Below are positions 8,586 through 15,570 of a stretch of 64,000 bases of DNA, piece after piece. The DNA is taken from NCBI GenBank assembly GCA_021413975.1, contig JAIOPJ010000016.1:1-64000 (forward strand), written 5' to 3'. The notes beneath the pieces are model-generated. The model was not told the DNA's origin. It saw only the letters and a list, made by a program, of their open reading frames with translations, and searched no databases. Source of the stretch: Gemmatimonadota bacterium (GTDB lineage Bacteria > Gemmatimonadota > Gemmatimonadetes > Gemmatimonadales > Gemmatimonadaceae). Both the position numbers and the translations under genes were made by a program. The first letter of the stretch is position 1. Each line of letters begins with the position of its first letter.

Positions 8586-8615
8586 TTGCCCACGGTCGTT
8601 CCCAAGGCCTAACTT
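8586..8615 (+). promoter_or_regulatory. Promoter before ybaB-recR
   Basis: TTGCCC at 8586-8591 and TAACTT at 8610-8615 are 18 bp apart, in the short gap after dnaX. It would give ybaB a leader of about 27 nt and allow the ybaB-recR-mglBA group to be expressed apart from dnaX. Confidence 0.45.
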
Positions 8616-8648
8616 GCTCTCCCAGCGACACTTCGCCCGCGTGATGCG

Positions 8649-8975
8649 ATGACCGATTTCTTGAAGATGATGCAGCAGGCCCAGGAGATGACGGGGAAGC
8701 TGCAGGAAGTGCAGGACGAGCTCGGGCGCCTCACCGTGACGGGAGCGTCGGGCGGCGGGCTCGTGAAGGTCGAAGCGGACGGGAAGGGCACGGTCAAGCG
8801 GGTCTCGATCGACCCGTCGGTCGTGAATCCGGGCGACGTCGAGATGCTCGAGGACCTGATCGCGGTGGCGGTGCAGGAAGCCCAGAAGAAGGCCAAGGAG
8901 GCCGGCGAGGCCGAGATGAAGAAGATGGCCGGCGGCCTGGGCCTCGGTGGGCTCCCGTTCAAGTTGCCGTTCTAG
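8649..8975 (+). CDS. ybaB: YbaB/EbfC nucleoid-associated protein
   Basis: A 108-residue DNA-binding protein of the YbaB/EbfC family. The N-terminal DFLKMMQQAQEMTGKLQEVQ helix, the central GGGLVKVEADGKG strand region and the C-terminal EAQKKAKEAGEAEMKKMAGG helix are all typical. It forms dimers that coat DNA and is nearly always located between dnaX and recR, as here. It is separated from the recR start by 3 bp, so both are likely co-translated. Confidence 0.92.
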   Translation: MTDFLKMMQQAQEMTGKLQEVQDELGRLTVTGASGGGLVKVEADGKGTVKRVSIDPSVVNPGDVEMLEDLIAVAVQEAQKKAKEAGEAEMKKMAGGLGLGGLPFKLPF

Positions 8976-8978
8976 CGC

Positions 8979-9566
8979 GTGTCGGCGATCGACGATCTCG
9001 TCACCGAGCTCTCCCGGCTCCCGACCATCGGTCGGAAGTCGGCGTTGCGCCTCACGTATCATCTGTTGCGGCAGCCGGCGGAGCAGAGCCAGCGGCTCGC
9101 GGCGGCCCTGGTGACGCTCGCGGAGAAGATCCGGCCCTGTTCCGAGTGCTTCAACCTGACGGAGTCGGAGCGGTGCGCGCTCTGCACCGACCCGCGGCGG
9201 GACCGGAGCGTGGTCTGCGTGGTGGAGGAGGCCTCGGACATCCCGTCGATCGAGCGGACGGGGGAGTTCCGCGGGTTGTATCATGTGCTGGGGGGGCGCT
9301 TGGCCCCCCTGGACGGCGTGGGGCCGAGCGACCTGACGGTGGGGGCGCTGGTGACGCGGGTCACGGCCGGGGGCATCCGGGAGGTGATCGTGGCGACCAA
9401 CCCCAAGCTCGAAGGTGAGGCGACGGCGCTGTATCTTCAGGAGCAGTTGCGGCCGACGGGGGTGACGGTGAGTCGGCTCGCTCGTGGTCTCCCGGTGGGT
9501 GGGGACCTCGAGTACGCGGACGGCGTGACGATCGTGCAGGCGCTCTCGGCGCGGCGGGCGATGTGA
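8979..9566 (+). CDS. recR: Recombination protein RecR
   Basis: A 195-residue recombination mediator working with RecO/RecF at gapped DNA. It has an N-terminal helix-hairpin-helix (LSRLPTIGRKSALRL), a C4 zinc finger (CSECFNLTESERCALC), a Toprim domain with VEE near residue 84, and the C-terminal GLPVGGDLEYADGVT motif. Its start is GTG. The stop overlaps the start of the next small gene as GTGA. Confidence 0.95.
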   Translation: MSAIDDLVTELSRLPTIGRKSALRLTYHLLRQPAEQSQRLAAALVTLAEKIRPCSECFNLTESERCALCTDPRRDRSVVCVVEEASDIPSIERTGEFRGLYHVLGGRLAPLDGVGPSDLTVGALVTRVTAGGIREVIVATNPKLEGEATALYLQEQLRPTGVTVSRLARGLPVGGDLEYADGVTIVQALSARRAM

Positions 9567-9832
9567 GCCGCCGGGGGCTCTGGTTCGGCCTGGGCTTCGC
9601 GAGCGCGTTCGCAGCCGGGTACTATTGGTGGTCGGAGGAGCAGGAACAGCATCAGCGGGCGCTCTACAGCACCCGGCCGATGCGTCGCCTGGCGGCACTC
9701 GGATGGTTGAGTGGCCGTCCGTCGGCGGAGACGATCCTGACGTTGCGCGAGTACGTCGGTTGGGAGAGCAATCCTGTGTTGCGTCGCCGCGCCCGGCGGC
9801 TCATCACCCGGTTCGAGAACGCCCTCGCATAG
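9563..9832 (+). CDS. Small membrane protein, unknown
   Basis: An 89-residue protein with an N-terminal hydrophobic segment (GLWFGLGFASAFAAGYYWW, residues 5-23) followed by a basic helical part ending in RRRARRLITRFENAL. GTG overlaps the recR stop, so it is translationally coupled, and a roadblock protein gene follows 9 bp later. No known domain is recognised. Its place between recR and the MglB/MglA-like pair may hint at a membrane partner of that switch, but this is only context. Confidence 0.7.
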   Translation: MSRRGLWFGLGFASAFAAGYYWWSEEQEQHQRALYSTRPMRRLAALGWLSGRPSAETILTLREYVGWESNPVLRRRARRLITRFENALA

Positions 9833-9841
9833 GACGGGAGC

Positions 9842-10327
9842 ATGGCGGTCGGTTCGGCAAGCTGGTCATTCACGGAAGAGGACTTCGGCGCGATCACGCG
9901 CACGTTGAACAAGTTCCTCGCCGAGACCAACGCGCGGTGCGCGCTGCTCGTGGACCGGTCGGGGCAGCTGGTCGCCACGGTCGGCGAACAGCCGCACTTC
10001 GACGCGACGGCCTTCGCCACGCTCACCGCCGCCGACTTCTCGGCCAATGCGCAGCTCGCGCACCTCGTGGGCGAGAGTGACTTCAACTCGCTGTTCCACC
10101 AGGGGGAGAAGGAGAGCATGTACCTCGCCGACGTGGCGAAGCGCGTGATCCTCGTCGCCCTCTTCGACAACCGCACCACCCTCGGACTCGTCCGCCTCAA
10201 GATCAAGGACACCGTGCTCGAACTCACGAAGCTCTTCCATGACGTCTTCACGCGCGGCAAGTCGGCAGCGCAGCAGCCCGGTCTCCTCGCCGGTGCTGAT
10301 GACGAGATCGACCAGCTGTTCGGCTAA
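9842..10327 (+). CDS. Roadblock/LC7 domain protein, MglB-like
   Basis: A 161-residue roadblock/LC7 protein. The fold is indicated by an N-terminal helix (FGAITRTLNKFLAETNARC), a strand pair ALLVDRSGQLVATVG, and a second half with ILVALFDNRTTLGLVRLK. In Myxococcus, MglB is the GTPase-activating partner of the polarity GTPase MglA. Here the MglA-like gene begins 12 bp downstream, making the same pairing likely. The C-terminal 25 residues end in an acidic stretch (GADDEIDQLFG). A gggag ribosome site precedes the ATG. Confidence 0.85.
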   Translation: MAVGSASWSFTEEDFGAITRTLNKFLAETNARCALLVDRSGQLVATVGEQPHFDATAFATLTAADFSANAQLAHLVGESDFNSLFHQGEKESMYLADVAKRVILVALFDNRTTLGLVRLKIKDTVLELTKLFHDVFTRGKSAAQQPGLLAGADDEIDQLFG

Positions 10328-10339
10328 GGAGAAACGCGC

Positions 10340-11017
10340 ATGTCGATGATCAACTACGCGTCGCGCGAGATCAACTGCAAGATCGTGTACTACGGTCCCG
10401 GTCTCGGCGGCAAGACCTCGAACCTCGAGCACGTGTACGGCAAGGTGAAGCCGGACACGCGCGGCAAGCTCATCTCGCTGGCGACGGAGACGGAGCGCAC
10501 GCTCTTCTTCGACTTCCTCCCGGTCGACCTCGGCACGATCCGCGGATTCAAGACGCGGTTCCATCTCTACACGGTGCCGGGCCAGGTCTACTACAACGCC
10601 TCCCGCAAGCTGATCCTCAAGGGCGTCGACGGGATCGTGTTCGTCGCCGACTCCCAGGTGGAGCGCATGGAGGCGAACCTCGAGGCCATGCAGAACCTGT
10701 ACGACAACATGGCCGAGTACGGGTACGACCTCACGAAGATGCCGTTCGTGATCCAGTACAACAAGCGCGACCTCCCCAACGCCGCCCCGCTGCAGGAGTT
10801 GCAGCAGACGCTCAATCCCGGCTGGGAGGTCACCGATCCCGCGAAGATGAAGGTCACGCCCGACTCGTTCCACCCCGGCGAGAACATCATCGAGCAGCTG
10901 GAGACGGGCGAGTGGGTGGAGCGCGCGACGTACTTCGAGGCGGTCGCGGTCACCGGCGACGGCGTCTTCGACACGCTCAAGGCCGTGAGCAAGCTGGTGC
11001 TCAAGACGCTGGCGTGA
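10340..11017 (+). CDS. mglA: MglA-like small Ras-family GTPase
   Basis: A polarity/gliding-type bacterial GTPase of 225 residues. P-loop GPGLGGKT is at 19-26, the MglA-specific [18 protein letters not shown] at 78-95 replaces the usual WDxxGQ switch II, and the guanine-specificity motif NKRD is at 141-144. Myxococcus and Thermus MglA have about 195 residues; here a roughly 30-residue insertion (about 160-196, including [18 protein letters not shown]) sits between NKRD and the last strand. It is paired with the roadblock protein upstream. A role in cell polarity or type IV pilus motility is inferred from the family. Confidence 0.9.
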   Translation: MSMINYASREINCKIVYYGPGLGGKTSNLEHVYGKVKPDTRGKLISLATETERTLFFDFLPVDLGTIRGFKTRFHLYTVPGQVYYNASRKLILKGVDGIVFVADSQVERMEANLEAMQNLYDNMAEYGYDLTKMPFVIQYNKRDLPNAAPLQELQQTLNPGWEVTDPAKMKVTPDSFHPGENIIEQLETGEWVERATYFEAVAVTGDGVFDTLKAVSKLVLKTLA

Positions 11018-11048
11018 GCCAGCGCCCTCCCCTGGCGCGGATGTCCGC

Positions 11049-11735
11049 GTGAACCTCCCCAACTCGATCTCCGCCGCACGCATCGTGGCCTCGCCGTTCC
11101 TCGCGATGCTGCCGTTCGTGCAGTCGCTCTGGGTGCGGCTCTTCGCGTTCGCGCTCTACCTCGTGACCGCGATCTCCGACCACTGGGACGGCAAGATCGC
11201 CCGTGAACGGGGCCTCATCACCGATCTCGGCAAGATCCTCGACCCGATGGCCGACAAGCTGCTGCTGCTCGGGACCTTCGTGCCGATGTTCCTGCTGCAG
11301 GCGCATCCGCAGGACGCGCTGCTGCAGCTGCTGCCCATGATCGCGGAGCGCTCGGCCTACCCGTTCACGACCTGGGGGATCACCGCCTTCTGGTTCCCCT
11401 GGTGGGTGCTCGTGCTGATCCTCGGGCGCGAGGCCTTCATGACCTGGTTCCGCAGCTTCGCTCAGGCGCGCGGCGTGGTGATCGCCGCCCAGCGGCTCGG
11501 CAAGTGGAAGGCCGCGTGCCAGTACACCTGGATGGGCGCGTCGTACCTCTGGTTCGCGCTCAAGCTGCTCTATGCCGAGCAGGGCTGGACCGGCCCCATC
11601 GCGATGTTCTGGGCCCGGCTTCTCGGCGGCATCGGCACGGTGGCGCTCTGCGTCGCCTTCGTGCTCACGCTCGTGTCGCTCGGTGACTATCTCGTGAAGC
11701 ACGGCAGCGTCTTCGCCACGCCCAAGCGGGCCTGA
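11049..11735 (+). CDS. pgsA: CDP-alcohol phosphatidyltransferase, probable PGP synthase
   Basis: An inner-membrane enzyme of the CDP-alcohol phosphatidyltransferase family, most likely making phosphatidylglycerol phosphate from CDP-diacylglycerol. The opening MNLPNSISAARIVASPFLA is typical of PgsA. The catalytic signature is D-G-x2-A-R-x8-G-x3-D-x3-D, seen as WDGKIARERGLITDLGKILD with PMADK following, near residue 50. Several membrane helices follow. A hydrophobic insert of about 40 residues in the middle makes it slightly longer than usual. The start is GTG and cinA follows 5 bp later, a gene order common in bacteria. Confidence 0.88.
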   Translation: MNLPNSISAARIVASPFLAMLPFVQSLWVRLFAFALYLVTAISDHWDGKIARERGLITDLGKILDPMADKLLLLGTFVPMFLLQAHPQDALLQLLPMIAERSAYPFTTWGITAFWFPWWVLVLILGREAFMTWFRSFAQARGVVIAAQRLGKWKAACQYTWMGASYLWFALKLLYAEQGWTGPIAMFWARLLGGIGTVALCVAFVLTLVSLGDYLVKHGSVFATPKRA

Positions 11736-11740
11736 CGCCG

Positions 11741-12988
11741 GTGGACGTCGAACTCGTCTCCATCGGCGACGAGCTGCTGCTCGGCTACACGATCGACACC
11801 AACGCGGCCTTCTTCGCGCGGCAGGCGGCCGCTCTGGGCATCCGCGTCGTGCGCCGTGCGACCGTCGGTGACGGCGCGGACGAGATCGCCTCGGGCGTGC
11901 GCGAGGCGCTCGAGCGCACCGGTGCGGTGATCACCAGCGGCGGACTCGGCCCCACCGCCGATGACCTCACCAAGCCGTCGATCGCCGCCCTCTTCGGGCG
12001 CGGCATGTTCCTCGACGACTCGATCGTCGAGTCGCTCAAGGCCCGCTGGAAGGCGCGCGGCTGGCCCGGCGAACTGCCGGTGGCGAATCACGCGCAGGCG
12101 ATGATCCCGGAGGGCGCGACCATCCTGCAGAACAAGCATGGGTCGGCGCCGGGCATCTGGCTCGAGGACGAGCGTGGCCGTTGGGTGGCGATGCTGCCGG
12201 GTGTGCCGCGCGAGTTCCGCGGCATGACCGCGGACACGCTGTTGCCGCGCATCCTCGCACTCGGTGCGACCGGCACGGTGATCCGCTCGCTCACGCTGCG
12301 CACGACCGGCATCGCGGAGTCCGCCGTGGCGGATCTACTCGGCCCACTCGCGAAGGATCCGCTCGGCGTCTCGCTCGCGTATCTCCCCGGCTGGGAAGGG
12401 GTGGACCTGCGGCTCACCGTGCGCGACCTGCCACTGGAGGTCGCGACGGAACGGCTCGCGGCCGCGGAAGGGGCCGTGCGGGAGAAGGTCGGGCGCTGGG
12501 TGTACGGCGTGGACGAGGCGGACCTGAGCATGCTCGTGCTCGACGCACTCCGCGCGCGCGCGATGCGGATCGCGGTCGCCGAGAGCTGCACCGGTGGCAT
12601 GCTCGGCATGCGGCTCACCGCGGTCCCCGGGTCGAGCGACGTGGTGCAGGGCGGCATCATCGCGTACGACAACGCGGTGAAGGTGCGTGACCTCGGGGTG
12701 AGCGAAGCGACGCTCGCGGCGCATGGCGCGGTGAGCGAGGAGACGGCGCGCGCGATGGCGAGCGGAGTGCGCACCCGCATGGGTGTCGATGTCGGCGTGA
12801 GCATCACCGGCGTGGCCGGCCCGGGCGGCGGGACGCCGGAGAAGCCGGTGGGGACGTTCTGCGTCGCGGTCGACGTGCGGGGCGAGGTGCGCTCATTGCG
12901 GACCTCCGGGGTCGGTGACCGGCACGAGATCCGCCAGCGGGCGACGCAGGCGGCGTTGAGCCTGGTGAGGAAGGCGCTCGAAGGCTGA
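11741..12988 (+). CDS. cinA: CinA family protein (nicotinamide-nucleotide amidohydrolase)
   Basis: A two-domain CinA of 415 residues. The N-terminal molybdopterin-binding-like domain carries VELVSIGDELLLGYTIDTN and TSGGLGPTADDLT and acts on pyridine nucleotides (ADP-ribose pyrophosphatase in known homologues). The C-terminal domain from about 260 on has AESCTGGMLGMRLT and SITGVAGPGGGTPEKPVGT and deamidates NMN for NAD recycling. The GTG start is 5 bp after pgsA. A long imperfect hairpin follows the stop. Confidence 0.93.
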   Translation: MDVELVSIGDELLLGYTIDTNAAFFARQAAALGIRVVRRATVGDGADEIASGVREALERTGAVITSGGLGPTADDLTKPSIAALFGRGMFLDDSIVESLKARWKARGWPGELPVANHAQAMIPEGATILQNKHGSAPGIWLEDERGRWVAMLPGVPREFRGMTADTLLPRILALGATGTVIRSLTLRTTGIAESAVADLLGPLAKDPLGVSLAYLPGWEGVDLRLTVRDLPLEVATERLAAAEGAVREKVGRWVYGVDEADLSMLVLDALRARAMRIAVAESCTGGMLGMRLTAVPGSSDVVQGGIIAYDNAVKVRDLGVSEATLAAHGAVSEETARAMASGVRTRMGVDVGVSITGVAGPGGGTPEKPVGTFCVAVDVRGEVRSLRTSGVGDRHEIRQRATQAALSLVRKALEG

Positions 12989-13011
12989 CTGGCGCAATGA
13001 CGTGATGACGA

Positions 13012-13057
13012 GAAGTAAGGGCACGGAGCGCATCGCCGCCCGTGCCCGCTTTACTTC
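13012..13057 (+). terminator. Imperfect hairpin between cinA and the Uma2 gene
   Basis: GAAGTAA plus GGGCACGG pair with CCGTGCCC plus TTTACTTC, interrupted by a small bulge, with a 13-nt loop. The outer AT-richer arms on a GC-rich stem make it a bidirectional terminator candidate. Because it ends 16 bp before the next -10 box it could also be an operator for the Uma2 gene. Confidence 0.5.
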
Positions 13058-13085
13058 CCCGCCGAGCCGAGCGTACCCTATGGCC

Positions 13086-13652
13086 ATGCCTGACTTCGTG
13101 GAGCGTTACTGGACGGCCGAGGACCTGCTGCAGCTGCCGGACGACGGCAATCGATACGAGTGCATCGATGGGGTGCTGCTCGTGACGCCGGCGCCGCGGG
13201 GGAACCACTTCTACGTGGTGGACGCGTTTCTTGAAGCGCTCCGGGAGTTCGCGCGCACACTCCGACCGGATGCGTGGCTCTTCCACGCGCCGTTCGACGT
13301 CGAGATCTGGCCGCAGACCCTGGTCGAGCCCCACATCTTCGTGGCGCGGCGCAAACCGGGCATCTCCAGGATCATGCAGCCGGCGGACATCCGCGACCTC
13401 CTGCTCGCGATCGAGGTGCTCTCCCCGGGCACGGCGCACACCGACCGCGGCCGCAAGCGGGAGTTCTATCAGCGAGCCGGGGTGCACGAGTACTGGATCG
13501 TCGACCTCGCGGCGCGGGCCGTGGAGCGCTGGCGGCCGACCGACTCGCGACCCGAGATCCTCAGCGGGACGCTCCGCTGGCACCCCGAAGGCGCCACCGC
13601 CTCGCTGGAGATCGACCTGCCGTCACTCTTCCGCGAAGCGCTGGGCGAGTAG
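13086..13652 (+). CDS. Uma2 family (DUF820) endonuclease-like protein
   Basis: A PD-(D/E)XK-fold protein of the Uma2/DUF820 family, about 188 residues. Visible family motifs are YECIDGVLLV, LAIEVLSPGTAHTDRGRKREFY and GVHEYWIVD. The usual V-x-P-D strand that supplies a catalytic aspartate reads VEPHIFVARR here, so His replaces Asp, while the E-x-L and K positions remain. Function of the family is poorly defined. A TACCCT box at 13074-13079 ends 6 nt before this ATG; an ATG at 13080 gives two more residues. It is a stand-alone gene flanked by hairpins. Confidence 0.8.
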   Translation: MPDFVERYWTAEDLLQLPDDGNRYECIDGVLLVTPAPRGNHFYVVDAFLEALREFARTLRPDAWLFHAPFDVEIWPQTLVEPHIFVARRKPGISRIMQPADIRDLLLAIEVLSPGTAHTDRGRKREFYQRAGVHEYWIVDLAARAVERWRPTDSRPEILSGTLRWHPEGATASLEIDLPSLFREALGE

Positions 13653-13679
13653 CCCTCCGAGGCGCCAGAACGACCGAAA

Positions 13680-13696
13680 CGCCCCCCACCGGGGCG
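13680..13696 (+). terminator. Short GC hairpin after the Uma2 gene
   Basis: CGCCCC and GGGGCG pair around a 5-nt loop, 27 bp after the stop. No T-tract follows. It is a weak terminator candidate that separates this gene from the grpE promoter. Confidence 0.35.
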
Positions 13697-13747
13697 CCGT
13701 AGGGGACCCAGAGCCGTGCCCCGCCTGCAGATCCGGCACGAATCGAC

Positions 13748-13763
13748 TGGCACGCCGGTTGCT
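13748..13763 (+). promoter_or_regulatory. Sigma-54 (-24/-12) promoter of grpE-dnaJ
   Basis: TGGCACGCCGGTTGCT matches the published sigma-54 consensus TGGCACG-N4-TTGCW at every specified base, with exactly 10 bp between the GG and GC elements. The predicted transcription start lies about 11 bp after the GC, giving a leader of about 20 nt before the grpE ATG. A CIRCE element or sigma-32 box was not seen. Sigma-54 would need an enhancer-binding activator, which is not visible nearby. Confidence 0.7.
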
Positions 13764-13795
13764 CCTCACATGGGCAAACGGCGAACTTTCCCCTC

Positions 13796-14419
13796 ATGAG
13801 CGATCCGAACGTGAATCAGGACCCCACCAAGACCTCGTCGTTCGACAACGAGGCGATCGACCCGGCCACCGCCGCGGCAGCCCGTGCCCGTTTCGACGCC
13901 TCCTCCGCCGACTCCTCGGATGCCGCGGACGAGCACGCATCCGAGAGCGAGGGCATCGCGCTCATCACCGGCGCGCTCGAGCGCGAGGTGAACGAGCAGA
14001 AGGAGAAGTACCTGCGGCTCTACGCCGAGTTCGAGAACTTCCGGCGGCGCACCGTGAAGGAACGGCAGGAGGCGGAACTCAAGGGCATGCAGCACCTGCT
14101 GCGCGGCCTGCTCGAGACCATCGATGACGTCGCGCGCTTCGCGCATGTCGATCCCGCGAGCACCGACGCCAAGACCGTCGTGGAGGGTGTCGCGATGGTG
14201 GAGAGGAAGCTGCTCAAGTCGCTCGCCGGCCACGGACTCGAGGTGATCGACCCCAAGGGGCAGCCGTTCGATCCGGCCCTGCACGAGGCGATCACCACCA
14301 CGCCCGCCGCGACGGCCGAGGAGGATCACCTCGTCGCGATGGTCTACCAGGTGGGCTATGTCCACAACGGCACGCTCCTCCGTCCCGCCCGCGTCGTCGT
14401 GACGCAGTGGAACGGGTGA
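13796..14419 (+). CDS. grpE: GrpE nucleotide exchange factor
   Basis: A 207-residue cochaperone that releases ADP from DnaK. An acidic, low-complexity N-terminus (about 60 residues) precedes the coiled-coil start LEREVNEQKEKYLRLYAEFENFRRRTVKE. The C-terminal beta domain contains GHGLEVIDPKGQPFDPALHEAI and the closing RPARVVVTQWN. dnaJ follows 19 bp later on the same strand; dnaK is not in the window. It lies directly behind a sigma-54-type promoter. Confidence 0.94.
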   Translation: MSDPNVNQDPTKTSSFDNEAIDPATAAAARARFDASSADSSDAADEHASESEGIALITGALEREVNEQKEKYLRLYAEFENFRRRTVKERQEAELKGMQHLLRGLLETIDDVARFAHVDPASTDAKTVVEGVAMVERKLLKSLAGHGLEVIDPKGQPFDPALHEAITTTPAATAEEDHLVAMVYQVGYVHNGTLLRPARVVVTQWNG

Positions 14420-14438
14420 GCGGGCGTCGCTGACCTCC

Positions 14439-15560
14439 ATGGCCCAGAAGGACTTCTACGCGGTCCTCGGCGTCAACGCGTCCGCCACCGCCGACGAGAT
14501 CAAGAAGCAGTACCGCCGACTGGCCAAGCAGTATCACCCCGACACCAACAAGGGTGAGGCCAAGGCCGCGGAGCGCTTCAAGGAGATCTCTGAGGCGCAC
14601 AACGTGCTCGGCGACCCCGAGAAGCGGAAGCAGTACGACGAGATGCGCCGCCTCGGTGCGTTCGATCCGTACGCACCGCGGCCGCGCAGCAGCTCGCGCC
14701 CGGGCGGGACGACGAGCACGGGCGGCAACACCGGCGGTGGCCCGCGCGTGGAGGACTTCGACGTCGGGGGCTTCGGCGGCCTGGGCGACATCTTCAGCTC
14801 GATGTTCGGCGGCGCTCGCGCCCGGCCGAGCGGCCCCGAGAAGGGCCAGAGCGTCGAGACGACGCTCGAGGTGCCGTTCAAGATCGCCGTGACCGGCGGC
14901 AAGGTGCCGATCGAGCTCGAGGTGAACGAGGAGTGCGGCACCTGCAGCGGGAGTGGCGCGGCCAAGGGTGCGCGCATCCAGACCTGCCCCGAGTGCGACG
15001 GGCGCGGCACGATCTCGTTCGGGCAGGGGAGTTTCGCGGTCACTCGGCCGTGTCCCATGTGCCTGGGCAAGGGACAGGTGCCCAGCGAGAAGTGCGCGGC
15101 GTGCAACGGTGCGGGAGCGTCACGCTCCCACAAGAAGATCCTGATCACCGTGCCGCAGGGGACCGAGAGCGGCTCCAAGATCCGGCTCAAGGGGCAGGGA
15201 GGCCGCGGCGTGCGCGGCGGTCCCGCGGGCGACATCCTCATCACCTTCCAGGTGAAGGACGACGCGGCCTACGATCGCGAAGGACTCGACCTCGTCGTGC
15301 AGGCGCCGGTGAACATCGCGCAGGCGACGCTCGGCTCGAAGATCTCGGTCCTCACCATCGACGACCGCAAGGTCACGCTCACGCTGCCGCGCGGCACGCC
15401 GAGCGGGAAGCGCTTCCGCGTGCGCGGTCAGGGCATCACCCATGGCGGCAAGACCGGCGACCTGCTCGTGGAGATCCAGGTCGTCGTGCCCGAGTCGCTC
15501 ACGCCGGAACAGGAGCGGCTCATGAAGCAGTTCGCCGCGGCCGGCGCGCTCGAGTATTGA
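14439..15560 (+). CDS. dnaJ: Chaperone protein DnaJ
   Basis: A full type I Hsp40 of 373 residues. The J domain has the HPD motif at 33-35; a Gly/Ser/Thr-rich linker (about 75-115) with GGFGGLGDIFSSMFGG follows. Four zinc-binding repeats are present: CGTCSGSG, CPECDGRG, CPMCLGKG and CAACNGAG. The C-terminal substrate-binding domains close with EQERLMKQFAAAG. It forms an operon with grpE and would work with DnaK encoded elsewhere. Confidence 0.95.
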   Translation: MAQKDFYAVLGVNASATADEIKKQYRRLAKQYHPDTNKGEAKAAERFKEISEAHNVLGDPEKRKQYDEMRRLGAFDPYAPRPRSSSRPGGTTSTGGNTGGGPRVEDFDVGGFGGLGDIFSSMFGGARARPSGPEKGQSVETTLEVPFKIAVTGGKVPIELEVNEECGTCSGSGAAKGARIQTCPECDGRGTISFGQGSFAVTRPCPMCLGKGQVPSEKCAACNGAGASRSHKKILITVPQGTESGSKIRLKGQGGRGVRGGPAGDILITFQVKDDAAYDREGLDLVVQAPVNIAQATLGSKISVLTIDDRKVTLTLPRGTPSGKRFRVRGQGITHGGKTGDLLVEIQVVVPESLTPEQERLMKQFAAAGALEY

Positions 15561-15570
15561 CCCCCGCGCC

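Noticed and set aside
6699-9698. Open frame of about 1000 codons on the minus strand opposite dnaX-ybaB-recR
   Set aside because: It is a GC-rich mirror frame of three well-recognised genes; its protein is Arg/His/Gly-rich without domains. Similar long mirror frames opposite pgi, the aldolase, DUF445, the permeases and others were discarded for the same reason.
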